In this document: positions 8,821-18,872 of the stretch, piece by piece
Layout of the letters: each line of letters opens with the position of its first letter
Position numbering within the stretch: position 1 is the first letter of the stretch
Assembly (NCBI RefSeq): GCF_008806375.1
Contig: NZ_WAAT01000040.1
Coordinates: 1 to 41,348, forward strand
From: Pseudotamlana haliotis
GTDB taxonomy: Bacteria > Bacteroidota > Bacteroidia > Flavobacteriales > Flavobacteriaceae
DNA: 41,348 bases
Reading direction: 5' to 3'
The notes under the pieces: model-generated
What the model saw: only the letters and a program-made list of their open reading frames with translations
Database searches by the model: none
What the model was told of the DNA's origin: nothing
Program-made: the position numbers and the translations under genes

Positions 8821-10245
8821 TTAATATTTATTTTGTACCGTTTCTCCTTTACTTAAAAGTATAATTTCATTACCTATTGGCCTAGCATACCTTCTATCAT
8901 CTGGCTGAATAGTAACTGTTTCACCATTAACAACTCTAGTAAGAATAATAGAATCAGTAAGATCATCATTATTCAATCTTTTAATATCCATAAAGCGATA
9001 TTCAAAAGGGTCTTCTCTTCTACGTTCATCAATTATTTCTTCAACAGTTTCTTTCACCGTTGAAGGTATAGGTAGAGCTACATAATCAGCAGGTTTAAAG
9101 CGGTTTACTCTTACCATTTCAACATCTGCCATAGCCCCAGTGATATCATTATCACGAGCCTTGCACTCTGCTCTTGTTAAATACATTTCAGCAACTCCTG
9201 GTCCAGCAAGTGAAGTACCAGGTCCTAAATCCATATAACTTGTCCAAGTATTTGTAGTTACACCAGAACGTGAAAACCAACCATCAATAAAAAACATGTT
9301 TCTTATATCATTTGGATCATATAAATCCAATAACTCTTGACTTGGACTAGTATTCCAGTTACCATTTGAAGATTCTACATAGAAATACTCATCAGTATAA
9401 AGCTCAGGAATAGAAATATCCCAAGTTCTTAACTCGACTGAATTTGGATATGTAAATGGTCCGTACCATAAAGAGTAAGGTAATTCATAAATACTTGTAG
9501 CGTAATCTACCATAGCATTGTACCCATTTAACGCCGCATCTGCATGTGTTTTAGCTTTTTCATATTCTCCCAAATACAAATATACTCTTGCTGCTAACGC
9601 ATGAACACTAGGCTTATCGGTTCGAAAAGGTGATTGCTTTAAAGCAATTGGATGCTTTAAAGCTTCTTCAATATCAGCTTTAATAAAATCAAATGTTTCT
9701 TTTACTGTTGCTCTTGCTAAACTTTCTGTAATAGATGACGTTTGTTTTAACACAACACCCATTTCATTAAGGTTTGAATCATTTGGATAAAGTGAATACA
9801 CTACTGCTGCTTGAAACAAATGAAATGCTCTTCTAAAATGAGCTTCAGCAATAGTCTCAGCCAATAAAACAGGATCTTCTGAAATTAATTCACCACCAGC
9901 TATTTGATCTAAGGCTAAGTTTGGTAAAAGCAAATAGCGATAATAACCACTCCATTGACCATCTCTAGTTCTATCAACATCTGTTTCAAAAGTATAATGT
10001 GCCAATTGTTCATCAGTAATTGTAAATGACTCATCTAAAACAGCTTGAGGGACATATGCATTATCGGTACACCAGATATTTACTTGATCGTCTGTAAAAG
10101 GTATATTAATACCATTAAATAATTTATCAATATCGTCAACTGATGTTATTTCTACTGAATTACTAACGCTCGGGCTCTTATCTAAAAAATCCTCAGAACA
10201 CCCAAATGTTAAAATGCTTAATAAAGCTATATATATATTTCTCAT
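8821..10245 (-). CDS. SusD/RagB-family outer-membrane nutrient-binding lipoprotein
   Basis: A 474-residue surface lipoprotein that caps the SusC transporter and captures substrate. The lipobox cysteine is C16 (LTFGC), followed by the family opening SEDFLDKSPS. Helical TPR-like repeats fill the middle (HFRRAFHLFQAAVVYSLYP, ALAARVYLYLGEYEKAKTHAD). The C-terminal AEMYLTRAECKAR and EIIDERRREDPFEYRFMDIKR blocks are typical SusD signatures. It begins 12 bases after susC, so the two are co-transcribed. No carbohydrate-active enzymes are near; the neighbours are peptidases and thiol proteins, so a peptide ligand is more likely than a glycan. The ligand cannot be read from the sequence. Confidence 0.93.
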   Translation of the reverse strand: MRNIYIALLSILTFGCSEDFLDKSPSVSNSVEITSVDDIDKLFNGINIPFTDDQVNIWCTDNAYVPQAVLDESFTITDEQLAHYTFETDVDRTRDGQWSGYYRYLLLPNLALDQIAGGELISEDPVLLAETIAEAHFRRAFHLFQAAVVYSLYPNDSNLNEMGVVLKQTSSITESLARATVKETFDFIKADIEEALKHPIALKQSPFRTDKPSVHALAARVYLYLGEYEKAKTHADAALNGYNAMVDYATSIYELPYSLWYGPFTYPNSVELRTWDISIPELYTDEYFYVESSNGNWNTSPSQELLDLYDPNDIRNMFFIDGWFSRSGVTTNTWTSYMDLGPGTSLAGPGVAEMYLTRAECKARDNDITGAMADVEMVRVNRFKPADYVALPIPSTVKETVEEIIDERRREDPFEYRFMDIKRLNNDDLTDSIILTRVVNGETVTIQPDDRRYARPIGNEIILLSKGETVQNKY

Positions 10246-10257
10246 TTTATTATTTTT

Positions 10258-13200
10258 TTAAAATTCAACATTAATACCTACAGAAAAAGTTTTTTCAGGA
10301 GCTCTAGCCACTCCTCTATTATATTCAGGGTCAATTTTAAAATCATTAGCAACCCAGATATTTCCTAAATTTTCTGCCTGAGCAAATAAACGTAAATTAG
10401 AAATCCCTATTTTAGAAAGTACATCTCTAGACATATCATATGACAAATAGATTTGTTGTAAACGTATATGAGCAGCATCTTCTACTAATGAATCTAGCTG
10501 AGGCACATACCATCCCCAACGGTAATTATAAAATTCATATTGAGTAGTTAATTGAGGTAATCCCATAGCATCATGATTCCCTGCCATTAGTCCTTCTAAA
10601 TCTTCGTGATAAAGCCCACCTGTTCTAAATGATGGATACTCAAAAGTTGTTCTCACAAATTTATGCCCAAACTTACCTAGCATACGTGTACTTAATGTAA
10701 ATTGTTTAAACCTAAATGTGTTATTCCACCCTACAACTGTAGGAGCTACTTTAGTACCCATATATTTAAGAACTTCTCTTCCATCTTCTCCGTTAATTCC
10801 TATATTTTCATCCATACCATAAGTCACTCCATTTTGCCCGTTAATAGTTGGGTATGGTACTGGCTGAGATGGTATAGTTTGCATGCCTCCATATTCAAAA
10901 GCATAAATAGGTTGATATGGTTTCCCTTCAATATATGGAAAGCTAACTAATGATCTTGGATGAATAAAAAGGTCTGCTAAGGATGTTGTTTCACTATTAT
11001 TATGACCATAAACTAAATTGGTTGTTAAGAAAGCGTTATCTGAAAATTTAATATCAGAAAACAAATTGAATTCTACACCTTTATTAACCATTTCACCAAC
11101 ATTATATCTAGCCGATGATTGTCCTGTTGTAGAAGGAACATCTACTGATGCTATTAGAAGTTTACTATGCTTATTATACACATCAATAGATCCATACAAT
11201 TTACTATCAAATAAATTAAAATCTGTTCCAAAGTTTAGAGTATTGATGCGTTCCCAGCGTAAATCTGGATTTCCTAAACCATCAAGGTAACCACTAAATA
11301 ATCCGGTATTAGCATTAGGTGTAGAATATATAGTTATAGTTGGCTTTGTTGCTTCACTACCAACCAAATTTCCATTTTCACCATTAGTTACTCTAAAAGA
11401 TAATTTATTTATAGCATCTACATCTTCTAAAAAACTTTCATTCTTTGCATTCCATGAAAAGCCTAAAGACCACATAGGATTATAACGTTGACTTTTATCT
11501 TCTACAATAAAGTTTGCGCCATCAGAACGTGCGCTTCCTGAAACTGTATACTTACGGTCATAGGTATATGATAAGTTACCAAAATAGGATAAAAAACGAC
11601 TATCATATTGACCATATGCTCTTTCTCTTCCTATATATTTAGTATCATAGTCCCATACTGGCGACCATGGTGTGTTTTCTGGCAAATCAAAAGTATTATT
11701 ATCTTTATTAAAACCATAAGTTCTAGCTCTTGTAGCACCTTTAGTAGTGCTTGAAATTCTTTCAAAACCAGCTAAAGCGCTAACAGCATGTTTTCCAAAT
11801 ATTTTATCATATGTCAATAAACTTCTAAAAGTTGTTGAAATAGTTTCTTTAGAATCATAATCAAGAATAGCACCTGGATTAATACGAGTTCTACCTATTG
11901 CAGCATTTGCAGGATCATAATCCTCTATAGATGAACTATTAATGACTTCCATTTTAGAAAAGAAACTATTGGCACCATAAGTAGTATTAGCTGTTGTTTT
12001 AAAGTTTTCATATTGAAAACTTGGTTTAAATTGTAAACCATCAACAATGTCAATTTCTAAACCAGTACTAATTCTGTAATTGGTGTTTTTAAATTCTTGT
12101 AAATTTTCTCTAGCATCCCTTAATGGGTTGTAAGTAATCTCATCATAAGGTAAGTTTGTTAGGGTATTCCCCATAACATCAAGATATTTTGAATTATAAG
12201 AAATACTAGCGACAGATGAATAAGCACCATTAGCATCAATTAAACTTTCATATGGCGCCATGTTTCCAAGTGTTTGTAACCCAACTCTACGAGCTCCGGT
12301 TGAACCATAAGGCGCTGACCCCTCTAATGCATTCGTAAATTTTGAATTATCTACCATTCCATTTAGATTAAAAGTAATCCAATCTCCTATTTTGTATTGA
12401 TTATTAATGTTAATCAAAAGCTGATTACTAGTATCATTAATAAAAGCATTAACATTGTCGTTATATACTGCAGAAACACGCGTATTACTCTTTTCAGTAG
12501 ATGTAGATATCGCTAAATTATACTGCTGATTAATAGGCGATGTTAACAAATATTTGCTTGCATCATCCAGGGTATTGGTACCTCTTAATCTATTTATTTT
12601 TGAATTTAATTCTGCTTGTGTAATATTACCATGATAAGCATCATAATATGCTTGAGCACCATGACCATATGCGACTTGAGCTATACCTCTATCATAAACG
12701 GTTTGAGGTGGTGGGTTATTTGACATACTACCTACTACTCCAAACCCACCTGGTGTCCAAATGGTACTTTCAAAATCTAATGTTGTTGCTGAATTAGCTC
12801 CTGTAAAATTATAATCTAAATCTACTTTAGATCTTAATTTCACAAAAGTACTAAATGAAACTTTCAACTTACTACCTTCCTGTGCCTTTTTAGTAATAAC
12901 TACAATAACACCATTACCTGCTCTAGCACCCCAAATAGAAGCTGCTGCCGCATCTTTTAAAATTGTAACACTGGCAACATCATTAGGGTTAATAGTATCA
13001 AATCCCCCTTGAATTGGAAAGCCATCAACAACAACAAGAGGAGCAGTACTAGAATTAATAGAACCAACCCCTCTTACAACAACGTTATTAATATCAATAT
13101 TACCATCTGCGTCTTCAACAATTTGTACATTTGGAGCAATACCTTGAAGAACAGAACCGATGCTTTGTGTTACATTATTTTTTATTTGATCTTTTCCAAT

Positions 13201-13923
13201 AACATTAAAAGCCCCTGTAGATCTTTCTCGTGATATTTTTTGATATCCAGTAACAACAACCTCTTCAAGTTGGTTTAAATCTTCTTGTAAAATAAAGTTA
13301 TATGTTGTTTTACCTGCTAAAATATTTTGTTGCGCTTTTTTATACCCAATTCCTGTAACCACTAATATATCTCCAGGAGTGGCAGTTAATCTAAAAACAC
13401 CATCGAAGTCTGAAGTAGTACCACTAATAATATTTGTTTCAGCACCGGAAGTATCTTTAGTTAAATAAACACTAAGCCCAGGAATAGACATGCCGTTTTT
13501 ATCGGTTATTGTTCCTGTAACCAAAATTCCTTGAGTGTTATTTAATGCAGCCCGCTCTGTTATTAAAACATTATTAGAATTTGCCACTAGTTGAACTTGA
13601 AACTCACCTTTAGACAAGGTTTTTTGAAGTAAGCTGTTAATGTAAATATTACCTTTTTTGAGGTTTACTTTAGGTAAATCTTTAAACATATCAACTTGAT
13701 AGATAAATGTATATTGGGTTTGATCCATAATAAGATCAAAGACTTGATCTACAGTTAACACCTTATCTGCATCGATTTTTATTTTGGTATTTTGAGAAAA
13801 CACCTCACTTGTTGGTGTTAAACTAAAAACCATAGAGCAAAACAAAAAAATAAAACTCTTCATAACTGTAATCAGTATTTTTTTTCTGACAAAGAAAAAA
13901 ACATTTTTTAATTTAATTTCCAT
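10258..13923 (-). CDS. SusC/RagA-family TonB-dependent outer-membrane transporter with STN signalling domain
   Basis: A 1221-residue outer-membrane transporter. A signal peptide (core MKSFIFLFCSMVFS from Met21) is followed by an STN domain at about 50-118, which in FecA-type systems contacts a FecR anti-sigma. Then come a carboxypeptidase-regulatory-like domain (about 131-215, VTGTITDKNGMSIPGLSVYL), the plug (about 230-345, EVVVTGYQKISRERSTGAF) and a beta barrel ending in phenylalanine (FSVGINVEF). The STN domain and the adjacent fecR/sigma pair make it both a transporter and a sensor. It lies 104 bases after fecR, with no ECF-type promoter in that gap, so it is probably read from the fecR promoter. 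Its leader shares an element with the lipoprotein gene at 19051-20007. Confidence 0.94.
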   Translation of the reverse strand: MEIKLKNVFFFVRKKILITVMKSFIFLFCSMVFSLTPTSEVFSQNTKIKIDADKVLTVDQVFDLIMDQTQYTFIYQVDMFKDLPKVNLKKGNIYINSLLQKTLSKGEFQVQLVANSNNVLITERAALNNTQGILVTGTITDKNGMSIPGLSVYLTKDTSGAETNIISGTTSDFDGVFRLTATPGDILVVTGIGYKKAQQNILAGKTTYNFILQEDLNQLEEVVVTGYQKISRERSTGAFNVIGKDQIKNNVTQSIGSVLQGIAPNVQIVEDADGNIDINNVVVRGVGSINSSTAPLVVVDGFPIQGGFDTINPNDVASVTILKDAAAASIWGARAGNGVIVVITKKAQEGSKLKVSFSTFVKLRSKVDLDYNFTGANSATTLDFESTIWTPGGFGVVGSMSNNPPPQTVYDRGIAQVAYGHGAQAYYDAYHGNITQAELNSKINRLRGTNTLDDASKYLLTSPINQQYNLAISTSTEKSNTRVSAVYNDNVNAFINDTSNQLLININNQYKIGDWITFNLNGMVDNSKFTNALEGSAPYGSTGARRVGLQTLGNMAPYESLIDANGAYSSVASISYNSKYLDVMGNTLTNLPYDEITYNPLRDARENLQEFKNTNYRISTGLEIDIVDGLQFKPSFQYENFKTTANTTYGANSFFSKMEVINSSSIEDYDPANAAIGRTRINPGAILDYDSKETISTTFRSLLTYDKIFGKHAVSALAGFERISSTTKGATRARTYGFNKDNNTFDLPENTPWSPVWDYDTKYIGRERAYGQYDSRFLSYFGNLSYTYDRKYTVSGSARSDGANFIVEDKSQRYNPMWSLGFSWNAKNESFLEDVDAINKLSFRVTNGENGNLVGSEATKPTITIYSTPNANTGLFSGYLDGLGNPDLRWERINTLNFGTDFNLFDSKLYGSIDVYNKHSKLLIASVDVPSTTGQSSARYNVGEMVNKGVEFNLFSDIKFSDNAFLTTNLVYGHNNSETTSLADLFIHPRSLVSFPYIEGKPYQPIYAFEYGGMQTIPSQPVPYPTINGQNGVTYGMDENIGINGEDGREVLKYMGTKVAPTVVGWNNTFRFKQFTLSTRMLGKFGHKFVRTTFEYPSFRTGGLYHEDLEGLMAGNHDAMGLPQLTTQYEFYNYRWGWYVPQLDSLVEDAAHIRLQQIYLSYDMSRDVLSKIGISNLRLFAQAENLGNIWVANDFKIDPEYNRGVARAPEKTFSVGINVEF

Positions 13924-13938
13924 AAATTTACATTGTTA

Positions 13939-14004
13939 ATTGGTTAGTTAATATTGAATTAATAATTGACACTTTATAGAGGGAGATGAAGTATTGTTCT
14001 GTGG
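13939..14004 (-). promoter_or_regulatory. Leader element upstream of susC shared with the lipoprotein gene
   Basis: On the minus strand CCACAGAACAAT (14004-13993) is followed by AATATTAACTAACCAATT (13956-13939). The same two blocks occur upstream of the lipoprotein gene (20044-20014) with a shorter gap. The function is unknown. A shared RNA leader or binding site is one reading. Confidence 0.45.
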
Positions 14005-14027
14005 TAAGTCTAAAACCTCTCTCCCTT

Positions 14028-15209
14028 TTATTTTATAATAATTGTTTTTCCATTAATTTCGTATGAGTTTATAAATTTAGTATGCTTGATATTTAATAGA
14101 ATTTCTTCAATATTTTGATTTTTTCTTGATACCCCATTAAAACGGATATCTTCTAAATCATGATTAAGAAAAACGATATCAACATCATACCATCTAGATA
14201 ATACCTTCGCTATTTCTCCTAAGGTTTCATTTCTAAAACTAAAAATACCGTTCTTCCAAGAAATCACCTTTTCTACATCTACACTAGCTACCTCTATTAT
14301 GCTGTTTTGAATTTTAACATTTATTTTAGACTGCTCTCCTTCTTTTAATATGGTATTATCGAACATATTACTTACAGATACACGCCCTTCTGCTAATGTT
14401 GTATAGATATTTGTTTCGCCTTTATAAGCTTCTATATTAAACTTAGTACCTAAAACCTCAACCTCTTGAGCATGAGTTCCAACAATAAAACGAGCGCCAT
14501 GATGCTCAGTGCTTGAAGACACTTCAAAATAAGCTTCTCCATAAACAAGTTCTACCTTACGTGGTTCTCCCTCTACAAAAGCTATTGGATATTTAAGTTG
14601 AGATTCCGAATTCAGCCATGCTTTAGTGCCATCAGGCAACTTAATAAAGAACTGCCCCCCCCTAGGTACGGTCAAGAAATTATATTTAACTTCTTCCTTA
14701 GAAACTTTAGAATTACTATATAATACATGCTCTCCATTGGCAGATAAATTATTAGACACAAAATCCTTACCATCTTCTAATATGACACTTGAACCGTCTT
14801 CTAATGTTAACACAGCCCTATTTGTTCCTGCTTCAATAGTGTTGTCTATAATAACAGGTGGGTTTGTTGTAATTTGATTTGGCAACTGTTCATGGACTTG
14901 AGTCTTTACATAAGCAATGGAAAGCGATATAAACAACACTATTGAAGCCGCAACAGCATATTTCCAATAAGCTGGCTTTCTTTTTTCTTTCTTAATTTTA
15001 GATTCAATACCACTCCATGTAACATCAAGATTACTTAAGTTAACTGTTTGATATTGCTCAATATTATAATTCACACTAACATAGTGTTTAAATACAAGCT
15101 TATTGTTTTCACTTTCGTTTAACCAATTATTAAGAATATTTAATTCATCACTGCTTATTTGATTTGAGCAGTACCTAATAATTAAATTTTCTATATCGTT
15201 ATTTATCAT
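14028..15209 (-). CDS. FecR-family anti-sigma factor
   Basis: A 393-residue inner-membrane regulator. The cytoplasmic N-terminal part (1-80) should bind the ECF sigma factor. A single membrane helix lies at about 83-101 (YAVAASIVLFISLSIAY). The periplasmic FecR domain has the typical GGQFFIKLPDGTKAWLNSESQLKYP and VYGEAYFEVS stretches. A C-terminal domain (EIAKVLSRWYDVDI) resembles an STN-like partner fold. It is divergent from the sigma gene and upstream of susC, the standard order of SusC-coupled cell-surface signalling loci. A GGGGT-N15-CGT promoter sits immediately upstream, suggesting that the unit is autoregulated by the sigma factor. Confidence 0.92.
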   Translation of the reverse strand: MINNDIENLIIRYCSNQISSDELNILNNWLNESENNKLVFKHYVSVNYNIEQYQTVNLSNLDVTWSGIESKIKKEKRKPAYWKYAVAASIVLFISLSIAYVKTQVHEQLPNQITTNPPVIIDNTIEAGTNRAVLTLEDGSSVILEDGKDFVSNNLSANGEHVLYSNSKVSKEEVKYNFLTVPRGGQFFIKLPDGTKAWLNSESQLKYPIAFVEGEPRKVELVYGEAYFEVSSSTEHHGARFIVGTHAQEVEVLGTKFNIEAYKGETNIYTTLAEGRVSVSNMFDNTILKEGEQSKINVKIQNSIIEVASVDVEKVISWKNGIFSFRNETLGEIAKVLSRWYDVDIVFLNHDLEDIRFNGVSRKNQNIEEILLNIKHTKFINSYEINGKTIIIK

Positions 15210-15231
15210 AATATCTTTTATATTTAGTTTT

Positions 15232-15254
15232 ACGGTTACTTTTTAATATACCCC
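15232..15254 (-). promoter_or_regulatory. Candidate ECF-sigma promoter for fecR-susC-susD
   Basis: Minus-strand GGGGT (15254-15250), 15 bases, CGT (15234-15232) followed by AAAA. The CGT lies 23 bases before the fecR ATG. This is one of five such sites in the window. Confidence 0.6.
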
Positions 15255-15277
15255 TACTTAAAATTACTTTTTTTTTT

Positions 15278-15285
15278 TAGATTTG
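15278..15285 (+). promoter_or_regulatory. TAGATTTG -7 box of the ECF sigma gene
   Basis: An exact match to the Bacteroidota housekeeping -7 consensus TAnnTTTG, 18 bases before the sigma ATG at 15304. No clear TTTG -33 box is visible in the T-rich upstream. A TTG at 15283 lies inside this box and is therefore unlikely to be the start codon. Confidence 0.6.
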
Positions 15286-15303
15286 CTCTTTAGCCACCTC
15301 AAA

Positions 15304-15936
15304 ATGAAAAACAACACGGAAGACCTTCAATTATTGATTCTTAATTTCAAAAAAGGGAATACTTCGGCTTTTAAATATTTCTTTGAAAAATATCATAGCA
15401 AACTTACCTCCTTTATTAATAGCTACACTAATAATCCTGAATTAACCCAGGATATTGTTCAAGATGCTTTTGTAACTTTATGGGAATCAAGAGATAAAAT
15501 TGATAGCAGCAAATCTATAGCTCCATATTTATACAAAATTGCATACAACATATTCATTAACAACTACAGAAAACATGTTAAAGAATCTAAAATGCTTGAT
15601 GCCTTAATGTATAAAACTTTAATTGATTTAAGTGAAGAAGACACTGATTTACAAGAAAAAAAATTAAAACAAATAACAGAGGCCATCGAAATTCTTCCTC
15701 CAAAGTGTAAAAAAGTTTTTCAAATGAGTAAGCTTCAAGGGTATAAATACGCCGAGATAGCTATCATGCTTAATATATCTGTAAAGACCGTTGAAGCTCA
15801 AATGGGTAAAGCCTTCGCAATAATTAGAGAACGAATCAAAAAAACAGGACCATTAATCTTAAGTTTAATAGCAAAACATATCTACCATAAAACTACAAAT
15901 ACCTGGCATAAATACTTAAACAAAACCCCCATTTAA
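15304..15936 (+). CDS. ECF-type RNA polymerase sigma factor
   Basis: A 210-residue sigma-70 family protein of the extracytoplasmic-function group. Region 2 includes FKYFFEKYHSKLTSFINSY and the core-binding and -10 recognition part DIVQDAFVTLWESRDKI. Region 4 has the -35-reading HTH: LPPKCKKVFQMSKLQGYKY, then AEIAIMLNISVKTVEAQM. There is no region 1 or 3. ATG 15304 was preferred over TTG 15283 because the latter lies within the -7 box. It is divergent from fecR and convergent with the S9 peptidase gene (stops 38 bases apart). Its likely targets are the five GGGT-N14/15-CGT promoters in this window. Confidence 0.93.
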   Translation: MKNNTEDLQLLILNFKKGNTSAFKYFFEKYHSKLTSFINSYTNNPELTQDIVQDAFVTLWESRDKIDSSKSIAPYLYKIAYNIFINNYRKHVKESKMLDALMYKTLIDLSEEDTDLQEKKLKQITEAIEILPPKCKKVFQMSKLQGYKYAEIAIMLNISVKTVEAQMGKAFAIIRERIKKTGPLILSLIAKHIYHKTTNTWHKYLNKTPI

Positions 15937-15949
15937 AAAATAAATGAGG
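15927..15949 (-). terminator. Terminator of the S9 peptidase gene, overlapping the sigma gene stop
   Basis: On the minus strand CCTCATTTA pairs with TAAATGGGG (one G-U) around a 5-base T loop, then GTTTTG. It begins 25 bases after the S9 stop and covers the sigma stop codon at 15934-15936. Confidence 0.5.
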
Positions 15950-15973
15950 ATTGAAAAATATTACAAAAGACTA

Positions 15974-18754
15974 TTAGTCTTTCCAATTCTCTAATCTTCT
16001 TTGCTGTTCTTTATACGGTATTCCTTCAGTTATCCAGTCTTCAGCTTTATCCTCTTTAAGATAATGGCCAAACCATTTTAAAATACGTGTTTGATAATCA
16101 AATCTGTTTTTTTCTTGCCTTAACCCATGCCCTTCATTAGCATAAACTAATAAAACAAAAGGTTTACCAGCTCTTCTAGCCGCATTATAATAGGCTAACC
16201 CTTGAGACCAATTAACATTAGTGTCGTTATCTCCAACTTCAAAAAGCATTGGTGTATTTAAATTTTCAATTTGCATTATTGAAGAATTTCTAAAGTAATT
16301 ATCAGGACTAACCCAAGGTGCAGAATTCATACGCTCCTGCCCTACTTCAAAATGATCATTTTCTGGTCTACCTCCAAATGCAGGAGTAATAGCTAAATTC
16401 ATAGCAACTAAATCTGTTAACCCAGCTCCAGCAACACTAGCTGCAAAAATATTGGTTTGGGTAGGTACAAACCCAGCTTGGTAACCTCCCCAAGAATGCC
16501 CAATAAGACCAACCTTTGAGGCATCAACATCGCCTTTATCAACAACTACATTAACTGCATTTTCTAGAGTTGTTGTTGATGAAGTACCTGGTTCCCCTGC
16601 TATAAAGTGAATATCTGGATTTAGTACAAAATATCCATTTTGAGACCATACGGTTGTATTATAGTAATCGTATTTTGAAGGCGCAATATACCTATGTAAT
16701 CGGTTTGAAAGTTTTTCATAGACATAAGTAATCATGGGGTACTTTTTACCCTTCACATAATTTGCTGGATAATATAAAATACCTTGAGCATTTTTACCAA
16801 CTGCGTTTTTATACTCAATTAACTCCGCCTTACCCCAAGCAAAATTATTTTGAAAAGCATTTGTATTTGAAAGTTTTACAGGAAATTTAAATTCGGTATT
16901 TGTTAAATACAAATTTGGAGAATCTTGGTAGGATTGTTTTACAAAAAGGATATTATCTGAGTTCTTTAATTTTAGTGATGCCAAAGAAATATCAAAATTA
17001 TCATAAACTAGTCTTTTAATTTCTTTACCAGGAATACCTTTAGCAAAACCTGTATTTTTTGTGTATTTACCTTTCAAAGAAAAATACACAGTTTTACTAG
17101 CATCGGTTTCTATTTGTTCACTATCAAAATTAATAATTCTATAAACAACACCTTCTTTTTCACCATTAGTTATTTTTTTTGGAGCAGCCCCATTTGTAAA
17201 AAATTGCCAAACATTAAATTCACTATAAACAAAAAATGATTTACTGTCTTTATTCCATCTATTAAAACCAAAAGCTGCTTTTTGAGGCAAAGGATGGTCA
17301 TTTTCAAAATTAATAAATGTACCATTTAATCCTTGTGTAATATTTTTAGAGGTGCCTTTAGAAATATTAAACAAGTGAATATCATTATCTTTTAAATATG
17401 TAAAGTATTTATTATTTGGGCTTACTCCCCATGCCCTTGTAATATTTTCTAATACTTTTAATTTAGCTCCTGTTTTAGAGTTAACGGTATAAACATCATA
17501 ACTAGGTCTGCCAAAAATAGCTTCAAAATCATAAGGTGTTCTATCAAGACCAAGCACAACTTCATTATCTATTTGAACTTGAATTTTTTCAACTAAATCA
17601 TCAGCTAAGGGAACAAATTTATTTTCATTAATATGCCATACTGCACTTAATGGTTGTTCAATATCTCCCATTTTGCTTTTCTTTTGAGCAGAAATAATAA
17701 CTAAATCTTTACTATTCCAAATTTCTACTTCAGGAGCTTCTTCTTTACTAGCCCCGGTAATAAGAGAGTCTTTTTTCTTTTCTGTTTCTTCAATCTTTTT
17801 TGATTTATTTTCCCAACTAAATGTTGTAAAATAAATTGAATTTGCATCTTCAGACACCCTAACTCTATTACTTAATAATCTTGTATCTTTTGGGAAGTTT
17901 TCAAATTTTGATTGATTAAAAATATGAGAAGAGGTCTTTTTTGAGTTTAAGTCTTTCCATAATAGTAAATGATGGGTTTCATCTATATAATCATCATCTT
18001 CAAATGTTCTCATTACAAATAGATCATCACTATCTTTAAGCCATAGCATGTTAGAATACGTTGTGTTTTCCTGGTCTAAAACTCTTAAAACACCTGTGTT
18101 TGGGTTATACGTTTGAATAGCATTTCCAACCTTGTCTTTTGTTTCAATTATCATAGCGATAATGGCATTATCACTTTGCCAGTTGTAACTCTTAACGTTT
18201 CCAAAAGTCACTTCATTTTTAGAATTTAAATTTTTAACAATCAAAACATCTCCCTCACTACGCTTCATAGCAATATAGCTGCCCACATCACTAAAACTAA
18301 TAGATTGATACCCTTCCAGCTCTAAAGTATCTTTAGTTTTTAGATTATAAATTATAGATTTAAGAGATGCTTTATCTTTATCGGCATCTTTCTTTTTAGA
18401 TTTTAAACGTTTTTTCGCTTCTTTCCCTGGAAGCACTTTGCTTAAACTTATCCAATTAGCATCATTAGAAAACACAGCTTTTGAAGTATTTGGAAATACA
18501 ATTGAACTTTTATTTTTTGTATTGTAAATATACGTTGAGTTATCTTGATCATTAGTTGTTGTCTTATAAGTAACCCATTCTCCATTACCTGAAATAATCA
18601 CATTACTTAGCCTTTCCCATTGACCGTAATCACTAGGCTTTACTAAATTAATAGAATCCTTTTTTATTTCTTGAGCAAAAATATTAGAATGACTATTAAT
18701 AAAAACTGTTATTACAACAGCAACAAGTTGTTTTAAAAAAGAAGATTTTAGCAT
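15974..18754 (-). CDS. S9 family peptidase (prolyl oligopeptidase type), exported
   Basis: A 926-residue serine peptidase with an N-terminal signal peptide (about 1-28, ending IFAQ), a long propeller-like N-terminal region, and a C-terminal alpha/beta-hydrolase domain. The catalytic serine is about S754 in GHSWGGYQA. The acid is in VGDNDTNVNW (about D844) and the histidine is about H876 in ANEGHGL. The family cleaves oligopeptides, acting here in the periplasm or at the surface. A Lys/Asp-rich insert (around KSKKKDADKDK) is a local oddity. It has its own AGGGT-N14-CGT promoter and a minus-strand terminator, so it is a single-gene unit in the inferred regulon. Confidence 0.92.
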   Translation of the reverse strand: MLKSSFLKQLVAVVITVFINSHSNIFAQEIKKDSINLVKPSDYGQWERLSNVIISGNGEWVTYKTTTNDQDNSTYIYNTKNKSSIVFPNTSKAVFSNDANWISLSKVLPGKEAKKRLKSKKKDADKDKASLKSIIYNLKTKDTLELEGYQSISFSDVGSYIAMKRSEGDVLIVKNLNSKNEVTFGNVKSYNWQSDNAIIAMIIETKDKVGNAIQTYNPNTGVLRVLDQENTTYSNMLWLKDSDDLFVMRTFEDDDYIDETHHLLLWKDLNSKKTSSHIFNQSKFENFPKDTRLLSNRVRVSEDANSIYFTTFSWENKSKKIEETEKKKDSLITGASKEEAPEVEIWNSKDLVIISAQKKSKMGDIEQPLSAVWHINENKFVPLADDLVEKIQVQIDNEVVLGLDRTPYDFEAIFGRPSYDVYTVNSKTGAKLKVLENITRAWGVSPNNKYFTYLKDNDIHLFNISKGTSKNITQGLNGTFINFENDHPLPQKAAFGFNRWNKDSKSFFVYSEFNVWQFFTNGAAPKKITNGEKEGVVYRIINFDSEQIETDASKTVYFSLKGKYTKNTGFAKGIPGKEIKRLVYDNFDISLASLKLKNSDNILFVKQSYQDSPNLYLTNTEFKFPVKLSNTNAFQNNFAWGKAELIEYKNAVGKNAQGILYYPANYVKGKKYPMITYVYEKLSNRLHRYIAPSKYDYYNTTVWSQNGYFVLNPDIHFIAGEPGTSSTTTLENAVNVVVDKGDVDASKVGLIGHSWGGYQAGFVPTQTNIFAASVAGAGLTDLVAMNLAITPAFGGRPENDHFEVGQERMNSAPWVSPDNYFRNSSIMQIENLNTPMLFEVGDNDTNVNWSQGLAYYNAARRAGKPFVLLVYANEGHGLRQEKNRFDYQTRILKWFGHYLKEDKAEDWITEGIPYKEQQRRLENWKD

Positions 18755-18795
18755 AATTATTTATGTTAAGTTATTTTTAGTGTCTGATATTCATT

Positions 18796-18817
18796 ACGGA
18801 TTTTTGTTAAATACCCT
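18796..18817 (-). promoter_or_regulatory. Candidate ECF-sigma promoter for the S9 peptidase
   Basis: Minus-strand AGGGT (18817-18813), 14 bases, CGT (18798-18796) followed by AAT. The CGT is about 42 bases before the ATG. Confidence 0.5.
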
Positions 18818-18872
18818 AATTATCAATACTGAAAACTAGATTTTTTAACTTTATTTTAGTAGTTCACTAATT

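Noticed and set aside
13981-14027. Terminator between fecR and susC (AGGGAGA ... TCTCCCT)
   Set aside because: The arms are only 7 bp, the loop is about 35 bases and there is no T-run; susC most likely depends on read-through from fecR.
15283-15303. TTG start for the sigma factor
   Set aside because: The TTG lies inside the TAGATTTG -7 box; ATG 15304 follows with a short leader.
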